From Rutpela maculata (lineage: Eukaryota; Arthropoda; Insecta; Coleoptera; Cerambycidae): 64,000 nucleotides of DNA. Under the pieces are notes generated by a model, which was not told where the DNA came from, made no database searches, and saw only the letters and a list, made by a program, of their open reading frames with translations. Position numbers and translations under genes: made by a program. The DNA lies in the NCBI GenBank assembly GCA_936432065.2, contig OW386293.2, positions 49,137,923 through 49,201,922 on the forward strand, in the 5' to 3' direction. How positions within the stretch are numbered: position 1 is the stretch's first letter; every line of letters starts with the position of its first letter. Below, piece by piece: positions 1 through 10,316 of this stretch.

Positions 1-1254
1 TAAATAGAGGACTGAATCGCATATTTATGATTTATAATTAATGTATGGCAGCTATTTTGGATATATTTGAAAATTTCAGAAAATTTGTTCCTTTTTAAGT
101 TTTTTAATAATTCTTAGGATTAGGCTATCTAGTTTAACGCATTTAATTTATTTTTAAGTTAGTTTTATCATCTTATTGCCGCCATATTGGATCCGCCATC
201 TTGAATTTCTTCCTGGAACTTAAAATTTAGTCTATTTTAACTTAAAAATACTTATCAGAAATATTCAAAACTTCCCGGCATAAACTTTAAAAAAATATTT
301 AATTTTTCATAATTTTTTAGCATTTTATAGCCGCCATTTTGCAGGTTGGTTTATGACAATTTGGATATCAAATTCGTAATCAGCGACCTCCAAGAATCCC
401 CCGAGTAACAAGATTTATGTAAATTGGATTAGAAATTTTTTTTTTTTTTAAGTTTAATTAAGATTTAAATAAAAAATGGACATTTTGGTTAAGCTCAATA
501 ATTTTGATTAGCATAATTCAAAAACCGACTCTCTAACTTTTTTTTTGAAATTAAATAACGAATATTTAAAAAAAATATATCCCAATCGGTTGCGAAGTTC
601 TTTAGATAATTTTGAACGAAAAAATTACAATTCATGCCACTGTGTGCCGTATGAAATAGATATTTACATGACAATTATTTATATTTTCATTCAATTTCTC
701 TTCTAACAATAATTCCAATTCATAAAATATTTATATGTGTGTCCCATGTCAAGCATCTATCCTTATATGATGTAGTGCTCATCGAACTTTATTTTTTTCG
801 AAGTGTTGTACCAACTTTTTTCTAACGCAACTTTTATGAGTAATAGTGTATATAAAGTATTACAACATATATTATTTCAGTGATTGTAAGTCACAGAGAA
901 CACGGAAATATTAATTAATATATTTTTTATTTATTTTTTAATGATGTGCGTAATTATTCTAAAAATTCAAAAAAAAAATAAAATATACTCTATAAGATTG
1001 CCTGAAACCTCCCGTTGGTTTTATCTCTTTAGCTCAATTAGTTTTCGAGATATCTCTTTGAACGATAGTCATGCACGCACTCATTTTTTTCCATATCTCA
1101 AGGTCAAAGCGGAGTACGGCGGCAAAACACATATAAATCGCGTTCATACATCAGGTCGATATTAAAACATAAGTTTCGATATAGGTTGCCATTTGGGGGC
1201 CGACTCGTCATGCTTATCCGGCTAAACCTTTTTAAATGTATATTTTTACATTTA
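1..1254. other. AT-rich stretch without a recognised gene
   Basis: No coding region with family resemblance was seen on either strand. The longest open frame (941-1165, 74 codons) has no recognisable motif and lies in AT-rich DNA. Short pieces such as the block near 360-420, reading 'attcgtaatcagcgacctcc', resemble a motif seen again near 34110-34140 and 49175-49310, so this is probably old dispersed repeat DNA. Confidence 0.5.
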
Positions 1255-1635
1255 TGGATTCCGGAGCCGATATTAAGTACGACTGCGTAGTTTTAAAAAA
1301 AATTTGAGACTACTTGATTTTCTTTAAGGCTATTTTTATTTTTGCATCTAGAGTACAGTGATTGCACTAAAACAATAAGAGAAAAATGTAAATGTGAGAT
1401 TCTTCGAATTGGTTTAGTAGCTACGATAAACCAGAATTTCCGAAATCACTAATTTGTAATTATGTCGACTCTTTCAAATGGCAACATCGTTTAAACCCCA
1501 GTAGTTGAATAATAATTTTCACGACAAATCCATTGATACCTTCAAATCGAAAATCAGCTTCACATTCACCGAAGTACACAAGTTCTTTGGTGGATAATAA
1601 TTAAAATATCGAGAAAATACGCTTATCAAGTAAGT
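1255..1635 (-). repeat. Dispersed repeat R1, inverted relative to 18525-18875
   Basis: Read in reverse complement, this block aligns along most of its length with 18525-18875. Shared landmarks include 'aatatcgagaaaatacgctt', the piece around 'caaagaactt', 'aatcacaaattagtgatttc' (with small differences) and the segment around 'aaaaatcaagtagtctc'. Copies differ by scattered substitutions and small indels. No TIR or TSD was identified, so the class is unknown. Confidence 0.7.
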
Positions 1636-1679
1636 ATGCTGTGGAAATTGAATAAAACTAGATTCAAAACATTCATTTT

Positions 1680-2919
1680 GTCAAAAAAAAAACAACGCTG
1701 CAAATAAAAGAAATATGATGTGGAAACAAAAAGAAGTTTTACAGATAGTAATACATGTGTATTGTTAACTTAATAAGTTTGCTCTTTATCTTTTGTTGTT
1801 TGTTGTTTCTTAATAATTGCTATTATTGTCTAACGTGTATACAAGAGATGAAAAGTGGACACGTATTAATTTTTGGAGAATGCAACAAAAATTCCAGAAA
1901 CGCCACAGAACTGTATGCCCAAAGGTATCCGAATAGACATCATCCAGGCTTTCAATATTTTAACAAATCAGGAGAGGAATTGTTAACAATTCTGCAGCTT
2001 TTATCGTTGATAAAGTGACAGAAATTAACGTGTTGGGTCTTGTAGAAGCGATTCCTACTGCGTCTACTAGAGAAATTGACCACAAGATGCGAAATTAGTC
2101 ACGAATCAGCAAAAAAATGCTCAAAAAATATGGTTACCGCTCGTTTAAATATCAAGTGCATCAGCATTTGTATGAAGATGATGGCAACCGAAGATTAGGT
2201 TGTTGTGACTGGTTACTTCAGAACAATACCGCTAACTCGAATTTTGTTTCTTTGATATTGTTGTCTAATGAGTCGAGATTCATCAACAATAGAATGTTCA
2301 ATAAACGAAACAATAGATATTGGGAGCAGGAATATCAACACTTAATGTGGCAAGTTAATTTTCAGGAAAGATTTGGAGTAAATGTGTGGGCTGGGGTGAT
2401 TGGAACATTAATTATTGGACCTATTTTCTTTCAATGATCTTTGACAGAATTCCTACACAATGATATTGAAGAAATGTTGATAGACTTACCACTGCAGGTT
2501 TCTGAACAAATGTATTTCCAACAAGATTAGGCTCCACCTCATAATACCGCTCGAGTTATGGCAATTTAGTGAACCGGTATAATGTGCGAGTAATTGCAGC
2601 ATGTCGACCTGCACGTTCGCTTGCCCGCTGACCAGATCTAAGGATATTAAATTTTTTGTGTGGGGTTATGTTAAAGAATGAGCTTTTTAACACTTCAAAT
2701 TTTACAAAATCGTATCTGCGAAGTTATTGCAAGTATAACTCCTGCTATGTTACGAAATGTTATGCGAAACACAATTGACTCAGCCAGAAAATGTCAAGAA
2801 AATGGGAGATGCACTTTGAACATTTGCTATCATTTAATTAATTTTTTAATGTTTTTTATTGTTAAAATAAATAATTCTGGACAGCACACTTCTTTTATTT
2901 GCAGCGTTGTTTTGTTGAC
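1680..2919 (+). mobile_element. Full-length relic of a mariner/Tc1-type DNA transposon
   Basis: A decayed transposase sits between inverted terminal repeats. The left end reads 'gtcaaaaaaaaaacaacgct' then 'gcaaataaaagaa' (1680-1712). The right end, in reverse complement, reads 'gtcaacaaaacaacgctgca' then 'aataaaagaa' (2919-2889). The right end is followed by TA, the usual mariner/Tc1 target; on the left the flank is TT, which may be a mutated TA. Length about 1.24 kb fits a mariner-like element with one transposase gene. It abuts repeat R1 on the left. Confidence 0.7.
1848..2835 (+). pseudogene. Decayed mariner-like transposase (HTH plus DDE domain)
   Basis: Three reading frames must be combined. 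The first piece (from 1848) contains 'YAQRYPNRHHP', the hallmark of the N-terminal helix-turn-helix (DUF4817-like) of a mariner-related family common in insects. The second (2117-2437) contains 'LLSNESRFINN', the position of the first catalytic Asp region, and 'NVWAGVIGTLIIGP'. Around 2515-2550 the frame reads 'FQQDXAPPHNTARV', matching the second catalytic Asp block but with a stop inside it. The C-terminal piece (2690-2820) reads 'LQNRICEVIASITPAML', typical of the family end. Several stops and frameshifts are present, so it cannot encode an active transposase. Confidence 0.75.
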
Positions 2920-2929
2920 TATTTCATTG

Positions 2930-3143
2930 CTATAAATTTCGTCCAATCAAAATCGATCATTTTGCCAGAGACGAAATTATATCGCGAATGGTATTCGTCA
3001 TGACTATTTCATGAATAAAAATTTAGGCAAAAGAAAACAAATTTATTAGATATAGGAAGTAAATTTAAAAAAATAAATACATAAATCACCAAATCTTAAA
3101 CATTTGGGGCCGTTATAGGGCATCTGCATCATGTAACCAACAT
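2930..3143 (-). repeat. Dispersed palindromic-family fragment, inverted copy of 14728-14905
   Basis: The reverse complement matches 14728-14905 closely, including 'ggttacatgatgcagatgcc' and 'tggtgatttatgtatttatt'. The first ~38 bases (2931-2968, 'ctataaatttcgtccaatca...') are also repeated directly at 4081-4118, so this is the edge of a family with several partial copies here. Confidence 0.7.
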
Positions 3144-4688
3144 AACCTTAGATTTTAAGTTTTTCAAGTTTATTCTCATTTTTAATGTTTGTATACGCAT
3201 TTTTAGCCTGGAGCCGTACTGGCTCCATGCAAATATTTAAAAATTCACGTAAATAATTTTTCAATATTGTTGATTAATAAAAATAAACTGCTAATTACAG
3301 GTTAGATTTCCAACCTACAAAAAGAGTCCTATTTTATTAGGACAAAGTATTTAGAACTTTATAAACATTACACTGCACTAAATTTTAGTTGAAAATACGG
3401 GAACCAGGCAGAAATTTTAATAATAGCTGCGTAATACTCTTAAATCTTAAGAAACACATATTTTTACGAATGTATTTTCATGAATAAAAATTTAGACAAA
3501 AGAAAACAAATTTATCTCTTAACATTGACAAAAATTACTCGCCTGACGGCTCGTTATTTTTATCTGTCAATGTCAATCGTGAAATTGCCAAGCAACAAAC
3601 TCTCCTAATAATCACTAAATTTTGCCGACAAAATTATATCACTTATGATATCATATGAGTACTAGCTGACCCGGCAAACGTTGTTTTGCCATATAAATTA
3701 TAAATTTTTGTCCAAAAAATAAAAAGAAAATTTCTGGATAGGGCCACCCTTATCACCTAGGGGTATACAAAATAGCCTACGACCTATTCTCAGACCTACT
3801 AAATATACACCAAAAATTTCATAAAAATCGGTCAAGCCGTTCCGGAGGAGTTCGATAACAAACATTGTGACACGAGATTTTTATACAGTGCGTGTAGCCG
3901 AACGCTAGGCATAGGGAATAAAATTACAACATCGCGCGTGCCAGGTGGCTGAAATGAAATAACAGACTGGAATGCTCCGCTCGACGGAGGAATTTACGAC
4001 AGCTATGTTGTCATATCTATCGCGCTACGTGGATGTACATGCCTAATGGGAAATTACATATACGGTATATTAGATTTCAGTCCTATAAATTTCGTCCAAT
4101 CAAAATCGATCATTTTAATCAAAAAATAGTTTCGCATCGACAAAATTTAACATTTAAAGTTTTGTCAGCGTTGTTCAACCAATGAAAAGCCAGAATGAAG
4201 CAACCAACCTGTTTTTCAGCGGCAAATTTTCCTTTGTTTTTTGAAAACATAGTAACCGAATCAACAAGTGGGGCGTCATTACAATAATTTTTGCAAACGT
4301 CAGTTCACGTCAGTTGTAGAAACTGTGCGAGCATCTGCACGTGACGTCACAGCTAACCTCAAAAATATGTGTTTCTTAAGATTTAAGAGTATTACGCAGC
4401 TATTATTAAAATTTCTGCTTGGTTCCCGTATTTTCAACTAAAATTTAGTTCAGTGTAATGTTTATGAAGTTCTAAATACTTTGTCCTAATAAAATAGGAC
4501 TCTATTTATAGGTTGGAAATCTAACCTGTAATTGGCAAACTATTTTTATTAATCAACAATATTGAAAAATTATTTACGTGAATTTTTATATTTTAATATT
4601 TGCGTGGAGCCAGTACGGCTCCAAGCTAAAAATGCGTATACAAACATTAAAAATGAGAATAAACTTTAAAAACTTAAAATCTAAGGTT
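3144..4688. repeat. Foldback repeat with ~320-bp inverted arms
   Basis: The left arm (3144-3465) is the reverse complement of the right arm (4366-4688) over about 320 bp with roughly 90% identity by eye. Both arms contain the block 'aaaatgcgtatacaaacatt' (reverse complement in the left arm) and the block 'gagccgtactggctcca' or its complement. The 0.9-kb interior holds other repeats: 3520-3655 is a direct match to 14945-15080, and 3661-3885 is a retroelement-like 3' repeat. No transposase is present. The right arm overlaps the start of the open frame at 4578. Confidence 0.75.
3661..3885 (+). repeat. Insect retroelement 3'-end/SINE-like repeat
   Basis: The block starts near 'agctgacccggcaaacgttg' and runs through 'agggccacccttatcaccta' to 'gttcgataacaaacattgtg' and 'acacgagatttttatac'. 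I recognise this layout from a dispersed repeat common in insect genomes, probably the 3' end of a non-LTR element or a SINE derived from it. This is from memory of the family and has not been searched. No TSD was found. Confidence 0.5.
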
Positions 4689-4689
4689 A

Positions 4690-5015
4690 TCCTATCTAAA
4701 AACACTGTACCCGCGATCCCTTTTGAATGCGAAGAATTTAATAAAAACCAAAACACCAAATCCTTTAAACTAAGTTTTCCCTTACAACATTGTAAAGAGG
4801 TTTACAACCCGCAAATATGGCCTAGTGGAGCTGCGGTCAGAAGATTTACCTTCCGGAGGGTAAATTTTCAGGAAAAAACAACACTAGACCCAGATAGCAT
4901 TTTTCCATTCAGAGCATGTGCTCGGAACGTACTTTATGTACCCATGGAACTAAGAATGAATATTCATTTTGTATTCCATGTAGAAAATCTGAATGTCAGA
5001 GAGACGTACAGATGA
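4690..5015 (+). pseudogene. Probable ORF1 C-terminal scrap of a non-LTR retrotransposon
   Basis: The open frame at 4578-5015 (145 codons) begins inside the foldback arm, but its later part looks coding. The stretch containing 'KSFKLSFPLQHCKEVYNPQI' followed by 'WPSGAAVRRF' resembles the C-terminal 'SFK...WP.G..VR.F' block of ORF1 proteins in some insect jockey/CR1-type elements. There is no upstream PHD or coiled-coil region and no ORF2 follows. I infer a truncated fragment with no remaining function. A chance open frame is the alternative for its first third. Confidence 0.4.
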
Positions 5016-5284
5016 CCGCCTCTCGATATACGAGTAAGATTCCTACAACGTACCCATAGACCAAAACGGAACTTGATACGAACCAGAAACGTATATTGAT
5101 ATACTGATAGATACATGAGGTATAAAGGAGGAAGGTCCATTCTACATTCACAATGTACACTGCATGTTCACGGTATATGAGTACTACCTTCGTAGGAATT
5201 AAACCGTAGGTGCCTGGTATGTTACACATGGATCATAAATCTATGATGCATGTATATTGTAGGAATGAACATTATGTATCAGTG

Positions 5285-5500
5285 GCAGCTATAAGTACTT
5301 CACTCATGCCAAGTATTTTCTTCAGAGTTTAATTATTATAATAATTTATTACTTATTGTAATCATTGATGAGTCGCTGCTTCATTCTGAATATGTTCAGT
5401 ATGACGCAGCGACTCATCTATGATTACAGCAAATAATAAATTATTATAATAATTAAACTCAAGAGAATACACGATATGATTGAAGTACTTGCATATAATA
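5285..5500. mobile_element. Palindromic snap-back MITE
   Basis: The sequence folds on itself around position 5392. The inner arms 'gagtttaattattataataa' (5325) and its complement ending at 5460 match over about 60 bp with few mismatches. The match continues outward, more weakly, to 'ataagtacttca' (left) and 'tgaagtacttgcat' (right). No coding content. A TSD was not resolved. Confidence 0.75.
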
Positions 5501-5504
5501 AATC

Positions 5505-6170
5505 CAATATCTAATTTTAAAGTTTAATTGTTACAGTCAATTATTAGCTACTTATTCTAATTTTCCACATTTCACATTCCTTGTGAAGAATATTATGTAA
5601 GTAAATGTGGAATATATGCACAGAAAATTTGTTTTTACCATTAGTTTTCAACTAAAGTCAAATGTTTTATTCATCAAATTTTATTGAATGGAACATACAA
5701 ATGCTAAATAAACTTAAATAAAACTGTATTTGCTATAACAATACTTTACAAAGGTCCAAGAATATATGTAAAAAAAAATAGTTTTACGTTAATAAGATCT
5801 GTTAAAAACCATTTTAAAATGAATCAAACATTTATCACTCTAAAACTTCAGCTTAAAAATCATATTTAACGTGTTATTTATGAAAAAATCTACTGATCAT
5901 ATTACATTACCTTAAAGTTTTATCTATTTCAAATCGTGTTTTAAATTGCCAAGAACAAAACATGATTTTATTTAGGAAGAGGTATAAATAAAACAGTTGT
6001 TACTTTAAATATATTTTTATTTTTTGTTACAAAAATGAATTGCAATAATAAAAATTTCAATTGAGATTTTTTTTAACAAAAAAATTTTCTTTGCAACTTA
6101 TGAACTGTCATATTTTACTATAACGAATTTTTTTGTCAATAAATAAAAAATAGTAAAAATTGGAGGGCTT
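5505..6170. other. AT-rich spacer, no gene seen
   Basis: Long A and T runs and no coding-like frame on either strand. Nothing beyond background is supported. Confidence 0.5.
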
Positions 6171-6176
6171 ACATTT

Positions 6177-6357
6177 TCAAAACCAGTGTCCAGGTGTTGC
6201 CGATGGTGATACTTGTAATTGCGAAAGTCCACTTTTCATTCTCAACACATCATCTGTGACTGATCCTACTGGCTGAATACTTTCTTTTGGCTTTTCCAAT
6301 TTTTAGGAGAAGGTATTTCCTTCCTGTCCAGCGGAGGAGATACACGTGCTAGTCCAA
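6177..6357 (-). pseudogene. Coding-like 3' terminal exon of an unidentified minus-strand gene (broken)
   Basis: On the minus strand an acceptor-like 'attttgtag' precedes 6357. The first frame reads 'ARVSPPLDRKEIPSPKNW', then stops after about 30 codons. A second frame takes over and reads 'PVGSVTDDVLRMKSGLSQ' and 'LQVSPSATPGHWF' to a TGA at 6179-6177. Both are rich in Ser, Pro and charged residues and look like protein rather than translated repeat. The need to switch frame suggests a pseudogene or an assembly indel. I do not recognise the protein. Two further blocks on the same strand lie upstream at 7953-7771 and 8230-8080. Confidence 0.35.
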
Positions 6358-6514
6358 CTACAAAATACATTGTATTATATTGTATTATATTTGAATAGGT
6401 ACTTATTTCTCTTTAAAAACTGGCCATGATAAAGTTGAAAAATATAAAAACATCTTACAAAGATCTTACAGAAAAAATAAAACTGATCAAACATAAATTA
6501 AACAAATTGATATT

Positions 6515-7440
6515 ATCATAAAGGACACGGCAGGCACAAAATAAATGGAAAAGAAGGTAAAGTCAAATGGGCTGAAAATGTAGTATGTTGTACTTCATAA
6601 TATCCTGATCAAAAGTTTTCATGGGCACAATATCTGAAAATCGCCAGTTTTTGAGATATGAAAGGTCAAAGATCAGGAATATCGGTACTCGCTGTCATAG
6701 TTGAGAGTATCATATTATGATGAAGATTTGTTTAATGTTGTTATTCTAATGTATTTGCACATATGAACCAAAGAGTTCTGACTAGAGGAAATAAGCCGTT
6801 GATTTGCTGGACGGCGCGAGCATCCTTGTCCTTGTCGCACACCTCGTACCCTCTCCTTTGCTCTCCACTCTGTTTTACAAAGCAACACAGCCCCTCATGT
6901 ACTGTGCGACAAAGAGAGAACGAACTGTGAGAAGGATGAGAATGCTCACACCGTTTGCGCGCTGTCCACTGCTCATACATTACAACTATTTGATAGGAAC
7001 ACACTTTCACTCTCTCACGCACGCTAACCAACCCCCCCCTCACTACACGCATACACACACATGCACACCCTCACTTTAAAGTAAGCATAGGAACTTAAAA
7101 AAAATCACCACCTCACCTAACCTAACCTAACCTAACCAACTCCCCCCCCCCACTACACGCATACACACACATGCACACCCTCACTTTAAAGTAAGCATAG
7201 GAACTTAAAAAAAATCACCACCTCATTCATGAAACCTGCGGCATTTCCGGTCTTATGAATATGAATAACAACATTAAACAACTCGTCACATAATACTCTC
7301 AACTATGACATTAGTGGGTACCGATCTTCCTGATCTTTGACCTTTCAAACTGGCCATTTTCAGACATTCTGCATTTTCAGCCCATTTGACTGTGCCCTCT
7401 TTTTCATTTGTTTTATGCGGTGTCCTTTGCCTACAAAACA
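6515..7440. repeat. Foldback repeat with ~200-bp imperfect arms
   Basis: The left arm (6515-6715) is the complement of the right arm (about 7290-7440). Shared blocks include 'gtcaaatgggctgaaaatg', 'gaaaggtcaaagatcagga' and 'gtcatagttgagagtat'. The centre holds a GC-richer segment with homopolymer C runs and a short tandem duplication. Open frames at 6741-7079 on both strands are inside this repeat and have no family resemblance. Confidence 0.7.
7028..7230. repeat. ~113-bp tandem duplication around a (CCTAA)4 tract
   Basis: Two copies of a block starting with a C run and 'cactacacgcatacacacac' and ending 'aaaaaaatcaccacctca' lie head to tail (7028-7115 and 7135-7226). They are joined by 'cctaacctaacctaacctaa' at about 7117-7136. 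CCTAA is the complement of TTAGG, the usual insect telomere repeat. Four copies are too few to call a former telomere. Confidence 0.75.
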
Positions 7441-7489
7441 TAGATATTTTTTTGGAATTCGGAAATATTTATGCTTGTGATTTTCAATG

Positions 7490-7712
7490 TACCTGAAGTT
7501 TCGAACGTTCACTTGAATGAATTTTAGATGAAAAAGAAAAGTTAATAAAAACCACACATCGATTTAGGCATAAACACTTCATTGCCACATTTGCTGACAA
7601 TAAATATCCACAATACTTAAGTTTTTACACCTAAATCGAAGTGTGGCTTTTATTAATTTTTCTTTTTCATACCTATGAAATTCGTTCAAGTGAACATTCG
7701 AAATTTTAGGTA
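7490..7712. mobile_element. Palindromic MITE (~220 bp)
   Basis: Arms of about 90 bp face each other around a short loop near 7600. The left arm contains 'gttaataaaaaccacac' and 'atcgatttagg'; the right contains 'cctaaatcgaagtgtggc' and 'ttttattaatttttc'. The outer parts pair through 'cgaacgttcacttgaa' and 'ttcaagtgaacattcg'. No coding content. The TSD was not resolved. Confidence 0.75.
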
Positions 7713-7770
7713 AGTACTTGATTTTAAATGCCTACCAGAGTTATTAAAAGAACATATCTTCTTTCAACTT

Positions 7771-7953
7771 CTAGTATGGACAAAATTTCTTGGGAAGTCG
7801 ACGGCTTCCAATATGTTCTTCGATATCATTATGTTCATCTGACGGGAGGAATAACGTGTTTTTTGTACATAGTCCTTTGATTTGTTTTTGTTCACTCTTA
7901 CATCAGATGTGATCTCTGCCCTTTTCAATTAATTGCAGCTCTTCTATAATCCT
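7771..7953 (-). pseudogene. Coding-like internal exon of the unidentified minus-strand gene (one internal stop)
   Basis: After an acceptor-like 'acctatttcag' (minus strand), one frame runs for 60 codons with a single TGA: 'RIIEELQLIEKGRDHI', stop, then 'CKSEQKQIKGLCTKNTLF', 'LPSDEHNDIEEHIGSRRL' and 'PKKFCPY' before a TAG. Composition and the clean frame on both sides of the stop point to real former coding sequence. Function unknown. It lies between 8230-8080 and 6357-6177 in a consistent order and strand. Confidence 0.35.
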
Positions 7954-8079
7954 CTGAAATAGGTATAAAGCAAATTACTACAAATAAATACCTATCACAA
8001 CTCGTACGTTGTAATCAAATTCAATGATTGTGATTTAAATAAACAAAAGCTCCTTAATATTGAAATAGATCGAACCTAC

Positions 8080-8230
8080 CTTCTTAAAAATAAGATTTAA
8101 ACACCCCGTAAAGTGTCCACGTTTCTGGGGGGTTTTCTCTTGTTTTTCAATGATCAGTCAATTTGTTTCCGTTTGAATGGTGACCACCAAGCTTCCTTTT
8201 CGTGGACCGAGACCATTACAAAGACCACCT
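8080..8230 (-). pseudogene. Coding-like upstream exon of the unidentified minus-strand gene (one internal stop)
   Basis: The minus strand reads 'GGLCNGLGPRKGSLVVTI', a stop, then 'LIIEKQEKTPQKRGHFTG' and 'CLNLIFKK', and ends exactly at a donor-like AAG/GTAGGT (intron start 8079). An acceptor-like 'actgag' precedes it. With the two blocks downstream this outlines a decayed spliced gene of at least three exons. A wrong frame choice cannot be excluded, and no family is recognised. Confidence 0.3.
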
Positions 8231-8239
8231 CAGTTTTTT

Positions 8240-8530
8240 TTCCAAAAAATCGATACCTACAAACGCCGTAATTATTATAACTAATATAGGTGGTATGCTT
8301 AGTATAATATGTACAAAGGGATACACATTAAACTTTAGTATCTAAATATAAAATATCTGCAAATGACAACAAAACTATGTGGTAGTTATATTGTATACAA
8401 TAATTGTAAAATACTTACTGCAATGCAATTAATGTATACTTGGACTAATTAATAAATCACGGGAAAACAAAAAACAAAACACAAATTGAAATCTTATTGA
8501 AATCGACATTTGACAGCAGAAGCGTGATGT
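8240..8530. other. AT-rich spacer, no gene seen
   Basis: No coding-like frame or repeat structure was recognised between the coding-like block and the next MITE. Confidence 0.5.
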
Positions 8531-8538
8531 TGTGATGT

Positions 8539-9112
8539 CAGAGAGTATAAAGTCACAGGAGGGAGCTTATATACGTGACCTTGGGGACCGCGATGGTGTA
8601 CCAAGATGGCCGCCGGCGGATATGACGTTCTTCCAGTGGCATCGCAAAAGTAATAAAGTAATAATGATATTAGATATACATATCTACTTTCTCAGAAAAA
8701 CAAATTTCAAAGAATCGCCTACCATATTCCCTGAATTTATATTTCAATACCGCAGTGTAAAAAAATACTTCAAATCTGAAACTATCACTGTTAAATAGGA
8801 ATTAAATACCCGTTACTTTCTTCTACGGCATCCCCGCCACTGCTGTCAAAACAATAACACAATAAATACTTCTTTTAAAAAATTACAATGCGACGAGTTT
8901 ACATAATTATAAGATTGACCCACGTTCTTAAATAAAGTAATACGTTAGTTTATAGTACACATATTAAACTTACACGTGAAAAGTTATCCAATAACCTATA
9001 GTACAGTACACCACATTCCAAAATAATTAGTCATCCACGGTGTACCTGATGACGACTTCCGTCTCTGAGATTTCAGTACTAAACACTCCCTATTGTGACT
9101 TTATACTCTCTG
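8539..9112. mobile_element. hAT-type MITE, 574 bp, with 8-bp TSD
   Basis: Perfect 19-bp terminal inverted repeats 'cagagagtataaagtcaca' begin at 8539 and end at 9112 (reverse complement). The flanking direct repeat 'tgtgatgt' is exact at 8531-8538 and 9113-9120. An 8-bp TSD and a TIR starting CAGAG fit the hAT superfamily. There is no transposase: the open frame at 8532-8798 has no motifs and starts in the TSD. Intact borders suggest a fairly recent insertion. Confidence 0.9.
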
Positions 9113-9130
9113 TGTGATGTAGTCTGCTAG

Positions 9131-9460
9131 CAAGGTCTGTAGAGGACAGGTTGCCTGGTAACTAGGAGCGCCATATTGCGCGTCATCCATAGGACCCGCT
9201 TCTACAACTCACGTCACAGAGGTAAAAGATACAACAGCCGACCAGTGTATCCCTAACCTCGTTGATCTCGTCGTACTTTGTTTAATATCTTTTATTTCTG
9301 CTTACACAGTTATTGAAAATATTATTTTGGATATTCATATTTTAAGTAGGTCATTTGTTGTGCATGTTAATTTTAAAAGGTCCTCTGGACACGTCACTCC
9401 CGCGCAAGAATTTTATTGGCTCCTGAGTTACCAGGCAACCTATCTCTTTTACAAATCTTG
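9131..9460. mobile_element. MITE, 330 bp, with 9-bp TSD
   Basis: Inverted ends of about 35 bp start 'caaggtctgtagaggacagg' at 9131 and, from the right end in complement, 'caagatttgtaaaagagata', both then running into 'ggttgcctggtaact'. The flanks carry the exact direct repeat 'gtctgctag' at 9122-9130 and 9461-9469. A 9-bp TSD suggests a Mutator-like family; an 8-bp TSD with a hAT-like CAAG end is the alternative. Only one base separates its TSD from that of the hAT MITE to the left. Confidence 0.85.
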
Positions 9461-9469
9461 GTCTGCTAG

Positions 9470-9960
9470 AGCACGATGAGCATGCGCACTAATCTAAGGA
9501 CCGTGGCGCGCATTTAAAAAATTCTACAAGGGGATTGTAATGACATGGAAAACGGAAATCTAAATATAAAAGATAAAATGTAATTAAATAACCATTCTAA
9601 GTCTGAACTACCTGCTTAAGAAATGCCGATAGTTACCGAGATAGTTACTAATTAATTGAATACAGTACATAAATTAAAAAAGGATTATTATTCATTATTA
9701 TTTAATATTTCATTCACTATTATTTAATATTTCATATTCATTATTATTTAATATTCGATCATAAATCTAAAGTCTGGATTCAAAATTTAAAACATATTTC
9801 ATATATACAATATTGACGAACGATTTAAAATTTATAAAACGTCATACACCACACAGGGGATGATTATAAATGTACTTAAACCAGATCTATATAGATAGAG
9901 AAACATCATAATTATTTTTGTAGGTAGGTAGGTAGATAGGTACTATAAAACTGGCATTGC
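9470..9960. other. AT-rich spacer with low-complexity TTATTTAATATTTCA repeats
   Basis: At 9690-9765 the words 'attattatttaatatttca' recur three times. A short (GTAG)n tract lies near 9922-9940. No gene seen. Confidence 0.6.
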
Positions 9961-10316
9961 TGTCTCATCAGTTGTGATGCAGGTTATTTTTATTAGTTCA
10001 AAAATCGAATCAATCCGCGTTCGCGTTAAAAGTGCTGAACTTTTGATGATATTACTGTCTGCGCGGCGCTCGGCCGATGCAAATATTTCTACAAAAAATA
10101 TACCTGTATTATACAGATAAAATCATTGACGAATGTTTATACGATGTACATGAACACATATACGAAGAACGTTCCCTGATACGTGTAAATAGTATATGCG
10201 ACTGTGAACATAAACTTTTCTGTATATTCCATTTATATCGTATGTATAATCATATTGTATATGTGAAAATATTATTTATATGGGAATGTTGACGGAACAT
10301 ACATGGCAAGTACAGA

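Noticed and set aside
6741..7079. Overlapping open frames of 91 and 105 codons on opposite strands
   Set aside because: They lie within a foldback repeat, include C-run and CA-repeat translation, and have no motif or splice context.
8532..8798. 88-codon open frame
   Set aside because: It begins in the TSD of a hAT-type MITE and consists of MITE sequence; no protein motif.
9040..9075. Hammerhead-ribozyme-like CTGATGA core
   Set aside because: The required GAAA core and closing stems are absent. Other CTGATGA sites (for example 41940 on the minus strand, 9966 on the minus strand) also lack them.
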